A stretch of DNA of 64,000 nucleotides from Aspidiotus rigidus (Eukaryota; Arthropoda; Insecta; Hemiptera; Diaspididae), in assembly GCA_035079385.1 (NCBI GenBank), contig JAVHKY010000084.1:250501-314500 (forward strand). The letters run 5' to 3'. This document shows, one piece after another, positions 41,301-53,300 of the stretch (positions are counted from its first letter, which is position 1; every line of letters begins with the position of its first letter). The notes beneath the pieces are model-generated. The model was not told where the DNA came from. It was given only the letters and a program-made list of their open reading frames with translations, and did no database searches. The translations under genes were made by a program, and so were the position numbers.

Positions 41301-44300
41301 TTGTTCTGAGTATTTTGTCATTCCGTAGGTACAGCCTATTTCTTATAAATTACTTATGATAACGATAAATCTTCTGATAAATCTTCTTTTCAACACGTAG
41401 CCTACAACGTAGCCTACAACGAAAACAAAACACGCGTTCCTTTGGTGCTTTGTTGTAGGACGCGAATACGCGTTTTTTTACTTGCGTTTTTTTACTTTAG
41501 AGCTCGGAGAGTTAGGTTGCGCGCATGCGCGTATTCTGTATGCGCCGAACATTTTGGCGGTCGTGGACAAAATAGTATATTTCATGACAAGGTGCGAAAG
41601 CGACGTTTTGAGTGACGAGTTTGGTGTAGTTGCGACGCGAGTCGAAGACGAGCGGAGCAAGCCGAACGAGTCACTCGAGTCGCTTCGCTCCTTGTCTTGG
41701 GAGATTTTTTTTATAACGACGGCCACGAGTGTGCGTTTTTTGTTTTGTCGTCAACTCGTCACCTCGTCACCCGGTCGCCGTTGCACGCAATTTCTCCTGC
41801 TGCTAACATAGAACATTATCATCACCCACTATCGATATGGAGCAATGCGGCGCAGCTGGTAGTGCAACGGCTTGCGAAGTCAGGAGTGCGTGGTTCGAGC
41901 CCCGATCGCGGAGACAAAAAAAATAATAAAGAGAAAATGGCCGTCGAGAATGGAGCGGGCAGAAAAGTGTGAATTCAGGGTGGTAATGTAGCAAGCGGGA
42001 GGTAAAATGAGAGAAGACGATAGAAAAGTAAATAAACGACCTGCAAAGTAGATGAGTTCTCAAACATCTACTTTCGCACCTAAAATTGACCAAAAAAAAA
42101 CGCACTTTCGTAGCAGAAGTTATAAAATGATTTTTTAATAATTTTAAATACAACACTCGAATTTTTCCTTGTGTTCATCAAATTGTAAGAAAATTACAAT
42201 TTTGTTATTCTATGTGTGTTTCCATCAACAATGTTATGATGCTCTAATAAAAAAGTGAAAATTTTAATTATATTATATCAAAACTCGCGTTTGCGTTTTT
42301 ATTCATATGAACCGAAAAATAGCGTACGCCACACTTGAACAGAGAAAAGCGATATACTCGCGCTGCATGGCGGCCCTTGCCGCGGCTCGGGTCGCTAAGC
42401 GCTCATATAGAAATCGCTCTCCTCTGTCCCTTATAGCGTAATATGTTATTTTGACAATGGTTTTTGGTAGCAAAAGTGGCTTTCATCTGGAACCGTCACA
42501 ACTGTGGGAAAAAAACGTGACGTGAGTCACCAAAAGTGTTTCTTCACTAGTGTTTCTTCACTAGTGTACATTTATTTTTGCGATTGTGTACTATCTTTTC
42601 ATTGTAGTTGTTGCAAAAATGTAACTCGCTTGACTACACGCAAACGCTCGCTTTTGTAACTAATTAAGTATCCTACTATTTTTTTGTTCACGTGAATGAA
42701 AACGCGTTCTTCCCGTGTTACATTGCATTGTAGGGTGTAAAGTTGCATTTTGTTCTTTAGGGAAGAAAAACGCGCATGCGCATATTAATGTACTTACGAA
42801 ATTAGTATATTACGCTACAAGAGAACAAAGTAAGCGATATCCGAACGAGCGCTTTGGCGACCCGAGCCAGCGAATTTGTTGCGCGCGTACTTCGTTCTCG
42901 CGTGGCGTACGTTATTTTTGGGTTCACTCGAAAAATGTTCGTCGCGCATACGCATTGTATGCGCAACGCGATCCAATTCCCTAAGGAAAATAATTGATGG
43001 AATCCTCAAAACTACGATTCATGATATACAGAGTAATTGGTTGAAACACAGAAACGTAACAAATGACAAGAGAGAATAAAATATAATTAATAAAATGTAA
43101 ACAAAGAAAAATGAACAAATTTTAGGAAGAATCTCTTGAAAAAACTTGCGACGCGTTTCGGAATACTTTAGGTGTTCCATCGACGGGCAACTTATGACTG
43201 ATGAGAAGTTGGTCATCGCAGGCTTGAATCATCTATTTGTAGAACATACCGGATAAACGAGCTGGTGTACGTGGATTGAAGATCGTTCAGCAGGTTTTGT
43301 ACCAGTACGTTTGTAATCAAGGAGCGTTTCGGTTTCTTCTACCCTATTTAGTTTCCCACCTTTATCACATGTATGGAGCATTTTTGCGTTGATACTATCA
43401 AATTTATGTCACGTCAGAAAACAGTGAAGAGCCATCGCTGAAGTGTTATTATCTTGAGGTCGACGTTTACCATTCCATAGTTGATTATAGTGGAGCTTGT
43501 GTTCCGCGAAGCGAGCCTTAAACGACCGTCCAGTCTGACCTATGTAACTAGAGGAACAGTGAGAGTACAAAAGTCTGTAAACACAAGGCATAGCGGTAAG
43601 GGGAATGGGATCTTTTAAGGTAGATAAGCTGCAAAGGGTAAGAAGGGGGTAGAACCCCACGGTGTAATTGAGACGACTAAGCTCTTTGGCCAGCAGATCC
43701 CCACTTACTTCGGCATAAAAAAGAAACTCAAGGACAATAATCTCTGCGTAACTAAGGCCGACAAGGGCAAGGCTCTCATCATTATGGATAAAGCTGAGTA
43801 TCAAAGGAAAATGACGGATTTCCTTAGGAATTCTGGCGCAGTCCCTCTGAGCTTCAGCGTCAACATCCACAATGCCAGTATTCGGAACCTGATCAATTCT
43901 TCCGACAAAGTCATCACCAGCCAAAACACAAAGAACTCTCTTAAGAAAATGTCGGTTCACATTCCGAGAATCTACGGCCAAGTAAAACTGCACAAGCCAG
44001 ATCGTCCTATGAGGCCTGTAGTGGCTTTCTATCCTAATCCCTCTTTTCTTCTTGAAAAATTCCTCTGTTCCTGGTTTGTGACATACTCCAGATACGAGTC
44101 AAGATACTCTGTGAAAGGTTCGATCCACCTCACTGAGCTACTAGATGGTAAGGAAATCCCTTTTGGTGCTCGCCTCCTCTCCTTCGATATTGCTTCAATG
44201 TACACTTCCATTCCCACCGCTGAAGCTATCAGCATTATGTGCGAGCTTCTCTCCAAACAGTCTATCGATGGCAGTGTTATTAGCGAATTTAAGCGCCTCA

Positions 44301-47300
44301 TCGAAATCTGTGTCAAACGTAACCTGTGTGAGTTTGATGACACTACCTACGAATTTCCCGATGGTCTCCCCATGGGAGGACCGCTCAGCGCTCTCGTAGG
44401 AGATGTGTACCTCAGCTCTCTTGAAGACAACATCTTATCTTCTCCCACTGCCTCTCCTGTCCTCTTCTGGGCTAGGTACGTATGTGGACGATATTCTCTT
44501 TATCGGGACGGGCACTGATTCTCAGCTCACATCCCTCCTCCTCTTCATGAATTCTCTCCGACCCTTGAATTGGGTGAAGACAGGATTTTCTTCCTAGATC
44601 TTAACGTTTGTCTTGTCTCTTGTGATTCCCACCTCACTACGAGGTTCTCGATCTATCGCAAGGAAACGTTTATTGGTGTGTCTATTACTTCCTCCTCCCT
44701 CCATCCTCGAGCTCACAAAATGGCTCAGATTAATTCCGCCATCCATCGCCTCACTCACATCCCGATATGTAAAGAGGATTTTGAAGTTGAAACTCGCTCA
44801 ATAGAGCAAATTGCGCAAATAAACGGCATAAGGATGGATATCAGGAAAATCATCAGGAGGAAAACTCTTACAAAATCTCTTATCTGTTTCTCCAGATCCA
44901 CGTTGTACCTCCCAACGCAGTTCTTTGCGGAAAACCTGGCTCCGGTTACCGTACCTAGGTCGTTCCTCAGACCTGCTGGCCAAAGAGCTTAGTCGTCTCA
45001 ATTACACCGTGGGATTCTACCCCCTTCTTACCCTTTGCAACTTATCTACCTTAAAGGATCCCATTCCCCTTACCGCTATGCCTAGTAATTACAGACTTTT
45101 GTGCTCTGACTGTTCCTCTAGTTACATAGGTCAGACTGGACGGTCGTTTAAGGCTCGCTTCGCGGAACACAAGCTCCACTATAATCAACTACGGAATGGT
45201 AAACGTCGACCTCAAGATAATAACACTTCAGCGATGGCTCTTCACTGTTTTCTGACGGGACATAAATTTGATAGTACCAACACAAAAATGCTCCATACAT
45301 GTGATAAAGGTGGGAAACTAAATAGGGTAGAAGAAACCGAAACGCTGCTTGATTCCAAACGTACTGGTAAAAACCTGCTGAACGATCTTCAATCCACGTA
45401 CACCAGCCCGTTTATCCGGTATGTTCTACAAATAGATGATTCAAGCCTGCGATGACCAACTTCTCACCCGTCGATGGAACACCTTAAGTATTCCAAAACG
45501 CGTCGCAAGTTTTTTCAAGAGATTCTTCCTAAAATTTGTTCATTTTTCTTTGTTTACATTTTTTCGATTACATTTTATTCTCTCTTGTCATTTGTTACGT
45601 TTCTGTGTTTCAACCAATTACTCTGTCCCTAAGGAAAAACCCGATGCGTTTTTATTCCTTGTAAAACGCGACCTCACGCCCTTTAACGAAGCACGTTGAG
45701 TGTACTGTGTTTTTAGTGTTTTCGTTTGTTGGAACGAAAAAATAGCGTACCCCATACGTGACACGAGGTAAGCAATGAACTCGCGCCACATCGAGTCACC
45801 AAAGCGCGCTAGTGCAAAAATCGCTTCCTTTGTTCTGTTATAGCATACCCCATAATAATACATATTCTGTAGATACACTCGTATACCTACTTAGACCTAT
45901 GTACTAATTTCGCTGATTATACAGTATATAGCACATACGAGTACGTAGTACACACGTATACAGTATGTACTTGCGTGGATTTGTATTATAATAATGGAAA
46001 CGCTCGTTTTGGTTCTTTATTTCAGACTCGTTGGTGACGTTTTATTAGCTACTGGTTTCTTGTCCTACTGTGGTCCGTATAATCAAGAATTTCGATCAAG
46101 ATTAATTAAATGCTGGATGCGTATCTTAAGAATACACACAATACCTTTCACCGAAAACCTCAATATTATCAATATGTTAATTGAAAAAGCGACAGTTAGA
46201 ATCTCTTTTTGCGAATTTCCTTAAATTTGTAACTTATACGCGGTGTAGCTTATATTGCTTACATAGGTAGGCAAGTACACGTAAGGGTAGACCTAAAAAT
46301 TCAAATGTCACGTTTTAAAATTATAGGTTTCCGAATGGACTTTACACGGGTTACCAAATGACGAATTATCTGTCCAGAATGCGTTAATTATTACTAAATC
46401 GAGCTCATATCCATTATTAGTAGACCCGCAGGGTCAAGGAAAAATGTGGATAAAGAGTAAAGAGGCGAATAACGAATTACAAGTGAGCGTGACTTCCAAT
46501 AGTATTTTTTCATGAGTACCTATTAATAAAATGGATGGAGATACGTCGTTTTGAAATGCACGTTGCCCCTCACAAAACGGAGACGGAAGGGCGTACTTAT
46601 AAACCAAATTTATGTTAAATATTTTGACTTAAATTTAATTTCTACCATTAAAATCGACGTAAAATTGTACGTTAGAAACATTTTATAGAAACAAACTTTG
46701 TTCATATTGTAGGAAAAGAAATCTAACCTAATTGAAAAGTCTGAAATTTTTCAAAACATTCTCTGGTAAAATTAAACGTTTGGCTCATCGATTCTCGCCT
46801 ATGTACACAATATTATTTATGTAATTTCAAGTCTGGGATACAAGGCAGAATATGCACTGGTTTCGACTTCGGAAGGACAAGAAACCGACAATTGAGAAAA
46901 AGTTAAAGACTAAGCGGTTACGGTAAAGAATCCTACTACCTTCGAATTACGTAATTTTTTTTTTTTTTCAAAATAATCTACGTGAAAAGACGATTCCAAA
47001 AATATATATGTGATGCGCTCTGCGATATTGGGTATTAAGTCGGAAAAGTGAGTCGACTTGGAAATGGTCTTAAAATGTTTTTCTGACTCAGAGGAACATT
47101 TTAAGACCATTTCCAAGTAGACTCACTTTTCCGACTTAATACCCAATATCGCAGAGCGCATCACATATATTGACTTAAGTAGACGAATTTTTCGCAGAGA
47201 AATCGTCGATAAAAAATTGCGCGACAACGCTATTTTCCAAGTATTTTCCTATGCTTATTATACTGTAGTAGGTACGCGAACACGCGTCGAGTGCTGTACT

Positions 47301-50300
47301 GGTAGCCTACTTCGTTACACTATTCGTTCTATGCATACCTACTGCTGATGTAACTCAGGTAACACTGACGAGACGACGCGACATGGTGACGATTCGACGA
47401 GTTTTCCATGATCGAGACGTTAGAGGTGCGGGATAGGAACAGTATGCAGTGCGTACGAGAACGACTGAGATATGTGTATCATTCTATGGGTTTGATATTG
47501 AAGATAACAATAGCACACTGTACGAACCGAAGATGACCATACGATGCCTCGAACCTGTCGATAAGATCGCGATTACTAGTAATGTTTTTATGGGCTGCCG
47601 ATGCCCCCCATTCTATAGTGCTACACTTAATTATAATTAACAAGAAAAACACCATTTAATGGTTTCAATATTTTCGAAACATATGTTCGCACCAATTAGT
47701 GGTTAGTTACAATCAACGAGGGTGGTTTTCAACTGGGCGGTCCAGGGTAAACAGTAGAGATCGACGAGTCTCTAATGCTTGAAAGGAAATACAACCGAAG
47801 ACGTCTTGTGCCTGAAAAATGGATCTTTGGAATGAACGATCCGATCCGTATTTAAAATTAGGAATGGCTGTATTCGTTGAAAATCGGTCACAAGAGACGT
47901 TGCTCCCTGTAGTGGTAAAATATGTAGTTCCCAATTCAATTGTATGGAGCGACAAATGGCGAACTTATAAACAGTGTAGGGCTCCTTCCGGAAAATTTTT
48001 CGCATGGTACTGTGAATCACAGGTAAATAAGATCAATCAAGTTACCCACCCCATCCATCTTTTTCCTTTTCGTATCTCTCATCTTTATTGTTTGGTTCGC
48101 TCTCATTTTGCCTTTATAGTGAAAGTTTCGTGGATCCTGAAACGAGAGGGTGTACAAATGGTGTCGAAGGTTATTGGTCGCGTTTAAAAATATTCCGATC
48201 GCGCAATTATTTTGTTAGAGATGGCATACGAATTCATAATAGGTAATGAAAACAAATGAATCAGTGCAATATAATATGAAAAACGGTAGACTGAAACGAT
48301 TATAATAATCTAACTTGAAGAGCAGTGGAGGAGAGGAGGAGGTGCCCTTCAAAAGCAAGGGTTAGTCTAAGAAGAATTATACGATGAAAAAACAGTTCAC
48401 GAACAGTTCGACCAAACCGCTTCCTCTGCTTCACTGTCTGTTCATTAAAAGGCGCTCCACTCTGTGTGTTACAATATTCTTTCATACGCGTACCTACATT
48501 CGATTCAAGCAACTTTGGTATAAACCAAAGAACCCACAATGCGATGCGTCCCATGTTCTGGTAACACTGATTCTTACGAGCAATACGTACTTACCTTTCG
48601 GTCGAGTTCACCGACTTCGGTACGTAGCGTACGCGTACGTGCCTCGTCTGTAACTTGTTAAGATTTTACATTTCTGCGCAACTTCTTTCGACGATTTCTC
48701 TGCGAAAAATTCGTCTACTCAGGTCGATTATATATAATTTTGAAATCGTCTTTTCACGTAGATTATTTTGAAAAAAAAAAAATTACGGAATTCGAAGGTA
48801 ATGGGATTCTTTACCGTAACCACAAAGGGTTGTCACATGTGTCACGGAAGTGAGTGCCTACCTGGTCTATGACGCAGTACCTATGTGTTAATAAATTACA
48901 TCAAACGCCATTATTTTATAATAGCTGCGACAGAATACAATTGTCTATACGCCTATAATTATTACTCTGGTGCGTACTTGAGATTCATTACCCGAAGGTT
49001 CTGAGATGCAAAATGCTATTGTAATTGGTTTAGGGTGTCTAACGTAATATGTTTGATATGTATTCGCAATAGAATCAAGTCATCTTTTGTATCTTTGTTA
49101 ATCAGATGTACATATATAACTATTCTCTTCAAGAAAATTTCCCCTATCCCTATGAATTGCGAAAAAAAGTAACATTTTTGGTCGAAAGATTCTGACGTGC
49201 AATATTTCCACCTTGCTAATTCAATAATATTATTATTTAAAAAAAAAGAACGCAATTGAATTAAAATTAGTGACAGTTACTCCATGCTTGCACTTCACTC
49301 TTGAGGTTTTGTAAGAAGCACTTCGAGATTTTTATGCACAAATTATACGCTAAACTTCCTTAGAAAATCGGATACAAAGATCTAGACACAAATAAATAAT
49401 TTACTATGGGTCTTTAAAACAAAAGTAGGTAGCATACGTTGAACTTGAGGATTTCCTGTCTGTTGACGAAATATTAAATAGGTACACGCGCGAATTCATT
49501 TGGAAAAACAATTTGAATTAATTGTTTGTTTATTTATTCATTCATTTCCAGATCACATCGTTGAATCACAAATATTTCCGAAATCATTTAGAAGACAGCT
49601 TGTCGCTGGGCAGACCTCTTTTGATAGAAGACGTTGGAGAAGAATTGGATCCTGTTATTGATAATGTTTTGGAGAAAAACTTTATCAAATCTGGAACTAT
49701 TGAGAAAGTAAACAGCTTAGTTTGTTACAAGTACTTTCAAGGCATAAATAGGACCGTTTGGTTCCACACAATTTGTTTCTTTTAATAGGTACTTACCGCA
49801 TTTACTTTTAAGTCAGAACAGGGGTGTGGGTATTACCATCAGCTCAAGTGATAGTTAAGAATACGTTTAACCAGTCCATGAAAGATAAAACAGTTAATCC
49901 TATGTTAAAGCATTTCATGAGAAGCTCTATTTTCTGTAACTCGATGTAATTTAAGCAGTGCAATTTATTTTCATTATGTATATACGGGTAAGCAAGTACA
50001 TATTATCAAACTGAATATACTATCCAAATCATAACGATCAAAACTTGCTAACAAGCGTATTGAACACCAAAATAGGAACTTTTGTATTCCTCGCATAATA
50101 GGTAGGTTGCATAATAATGATTGAAATGAATAAGCCCACTTTTCAGACAACTTGTTGACTCATAAAATAACTAGGTACCCCACATTTTTATTAGAAGCCC
50201 CCCTCCCCCATTTTCGGTTCTACCGAGATCTGCACTGATTACATACCGGTAGTGCTTTTCCTTATTACCTCCACCGATGAACCGGAATGAGTTCCAAGCC

Positions 50301-53300
50301 GATCAGATTAAATATTATAGGTACTAAATATATAATTTATTCATATGCGTTTGTAATTAGTTTCTTTATTTAAGGGGTAGGGTTTTTCAATACCTACTCA
50401 GCACGAAAAAATCCTTCTTTATTATCTGAAAACTAGATATAACTCGCCTGTCCGAAAGAGTAGAAAGTGTGACTTACTTTGAAGACTGAAATGAGTTGGA
50501 ACTTCGACCTATAAGTGCGTACGTACGAAAATAAGATTTCAGAACAATTTTTATTGGGATGTTAACCTAAGTTGCGTAAGTTGGTAGCCGTGTTCGAAGA
50601 TGTGGGGGATAATTTTAACGTACCATGCTTCGTGATGCGGACTTTGCGATTTTCAAACAGGATTTAAATGATTACAATTTGTATTATCGAAAAATTATGT
50701 CCTATAATTTGTTTAAACACTTCAAGAGAATCGATAACTGAAAGAAGTAATTCTAATAATGAACTATTGAGTCACCTACGACTAATTGAAAATCTCGATT
50801 CTCATGGCCAAATACATTGAACATAAAATCGTCACCCAGAAATTTAAGCGAGTGCGGCGAGAGAGGAAGGCGATTCTAGCGCTACCAAACATAGGTTAAC
50901 ATCCCAATTGTTCTTCAAACGTTTGGACTTCTTCCTCTTTTTCTTCTTCTTTTATTTAAGCAATTGACATGAACATACGGACATTGTGGTAGGTTCCACG
51001 ACTTTTTGTCCAAAGACATTTCGTCCAGACGAACTTTTGTCCAAAAAAAATCGTCCAATGACACTTCGTTTCGTCCAATCTTTCTTTGTCCATAAGACAT
51101 TTCGTCCAAAGGAATTGTACGTAAGCTCGTCTTAAAAGTAAATGGAAAGATGAAGAGAATACGTGTTGTTAATGGTGCTTCTTATCTCTGTGTAAATGAT
51201 GTCATTGAGCGAGCGAGTTTGTCGATACAATCTGTAGTCGATACCTGCACACTCACCGACGGTTTCATTCCGTTTCATTGTTATTATTCTTTACAAATAA
51301 TCGAAGAGAGTATGATACAGACCGTCAAGCTATGTTCTAATCAAACGTTCGTGCTACAGTTGTCGTGCATGATGGCACGTGTAACAAAGTCGACAAAGGG
51401 TAAGGATATGCTTTTCCTGAATGGATATAGCTATCACTCCCATTCGAATGACTGCCTGTGGAAAAACGCGAAGTATTAAGGAGGAGATATTATCCGCTAT
51501 GGTACGAGTCATTTTGAGTAGAATTGAAGATAGGCAGGTTTGACGTGTCTGTACCTATCTTCAATTCTACGCGGAAGTATTGGCGGTGTGAGAATTTGCG
51601 CGATGTAAGCGGTGGATGATGTGTAACGTCATTCAATTTACTTGAACTACATCAACATCATGTACCCATTTATGTCTACAAAATAGTAATGTCGTATTAT
51701 CCCATTTTATGTATTATGATAACTGATACTTGTAATATCATAACAATAAATCTCTAAATCAGAAGTACACGTCTTTGAAAAAAGATTTTGGACGAAATTT
51801 GGACCAAAAAAAAATTTTGGACATATTTTCTCTGGACAAAATGTGTCGTGGACGAAAAGCGCCATGGACGAAATGTCTGTGGACAAAAGGAGGGGGAGCC
51901 TTATGGTAATATACTATGGGTATTGGATAAAATACAATATCTAGAGTTGGACGTGAAAAAATAAAGCTGGTTTTCGAATAATGACTACTGAGGAGGACAG
52001 CCTTCAAACATAACCGGTCAGCAAGTATCTCGTTGCCGTTACAAAAACTGTTTAGTCACAAGATTTTCAGGTCTTCAAAACGCACTTCTTGTTTCTAAAA
52101 TCTTGTGTTCCACAACATTGAGGTATTGTATTTTTTAATTTTGAGAAGACCACTGAGCGTATTGATAGGTTTTTTCATTTTACATCAAATCATACCTAGT
52201 AGCTGTCATACCACTTCTCGTTCATTCTGCAGGTTGTCGTTGGAGACAAAGAAAATGATGTAATGCCAGGTTTCATGTTATATATCACAACTAAACTACC
52301 CAATCCAGCGTACAGTCCTGAAATCAGCGCTAAGACTTCAATTATTGATTTTACGGTTACAATGCAAGGACTTGAAGACCAGTTACTTGGTAATGGAATT
52401 GATAAAATAATCTGGATTTATATCTCGCGTTGTGCATCAAACCTGTACTACGTTGAAAATTTAAATATGGCGTACTCGAGCACGTTTTAATTGTATGTGT
52501 ACCTATGTACATTGTACTTAGGACGCGTAATTTCAACGGAAAAATCAGATTTGGAAATGGAGAGAATGACGCTGTTTGAGTCGGTCATCAAAAATCAGTG
52601 GACCATGAAAGAATTGGAAAGCAATTTGTTGCATCGGTTGACATCTTCAGAAGTAAGTACCTATTATACAGAATTTTGCTAAAATATCCTTATAGAACTC
52701 AGTGGATGGTATCTATAAATGGTGTATCTATTATATTGGCCGTATACCTTCGCGTAATTCAGAATTTCATGAAGAGCCTAATCATTTCTGCCTTATTTCC
52801 CTACCCCCCCCCCCCATGACGGAATTTTGAATCGCGACTAATGCCATAATTTTGTTCACCTTTTGTTCAATTTTGTTCAACAAATTTTAAATTTTGTTTA
52901 CTTACCGTTTTCTTTCTATATAAATTAGAAATTTGGTGGGCTGGGGAAATGTAGCCTCCCCCCCCCCATACTCACATTTTGGGTTCGAATCCATGTGATA
53001 ATTTTTTTTACATTTTATTCAATTTTGTTCAATAAATTTTAAATTTTGTTCACTCGTCATTTCCCTGCTACAGCCATTTCAACTTTGGGGGAGCTAGAGA
53101 AATGCAGGCCCCTTATCTTCGAATTTTGGGTTCAAATCCATCTGATAATTTTGTTCAATTTTGTTCAGGAAACTTTGGATTTTGTTGACCCATTATTTCT
53201 CCGCTACATACATTTAACATTTTGGGGTATAAGGAAATGTATACCCCTCGCCTCTCTCATCTATGAATTTATAAGCAAAATTCACCCATATTTTCCAATT

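Larger units (their letters stand above)
42991..45625 (+). mobile_element. Penelope-like retroelement with inverted tail copy and 13-base TSD
   Basis: A 13-base direct repeat TCCCTAAGGAAAA flanks the insertion (42978-42990 and 45626-45638). The body (43700-45625) codes for a Penelope-type reverse transcriptase and GIY-YIG endonuclease. The last about 650 bases (44973-45625) are repeated upside down at the 5' side (43029-43696). Head-to-head partial copies are a known habit of Penelope-like elements. Coding parts carry several frameshifts. Confidence 0.85.
42700..45870. repeat. Inverted repeats flanking the PLE
   Basis: The left flank (about 42760-42900; GAACAAAGTAAGCGATATCC, GAGCGCTTTGGCGAC) matches the complement of the right flank (about 45775-45850; AAAGCGCGCTAGTGC, TCGCTTCCTTTGTTC) at moderate identity. 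The Penelope element therefore seems to have inserted between the ends of an older DNA transposon. Confidence 0.5.
46916..48821. mobile_element. Merlin DNA transposon with long terminal inverted repeats
   Basis: Ends GGTTACGGTAAAGAATCC (left from 46916) and its complement (right, ending 48821) extend into matching arms of about 130 bases, including TCTACGTGAAAAGACGATTC and TTTTTCGCAGAGAAATCGTC. The left arm is split by a 167-base palindrome at about 47004-47170. The core holds an IS1595/ISXO2-like transposase pseudogene. No convincing 8-9-base target duplication is seen. Confidence 0.85.

Noticed and set aside
44925..45455. GIY-YIG frame as a possible host endonuclease gene.
   Set aside because: Continuous in order with a Penelope reverse transcriptase, with an inverted copy and flanking duplication.
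47449..47640. 63-codon open frame upstream of the Merlin transposase.
   Set aside because: No similarity to a Merlin N-terminus or other domain; probably chance within the element.
52985..53000. Perfect B-box GGTTCGAATCC in the left tandem-array arm.
   Set aside because: No A box at tRNA spacing, and other units of the same array have a changed B box.
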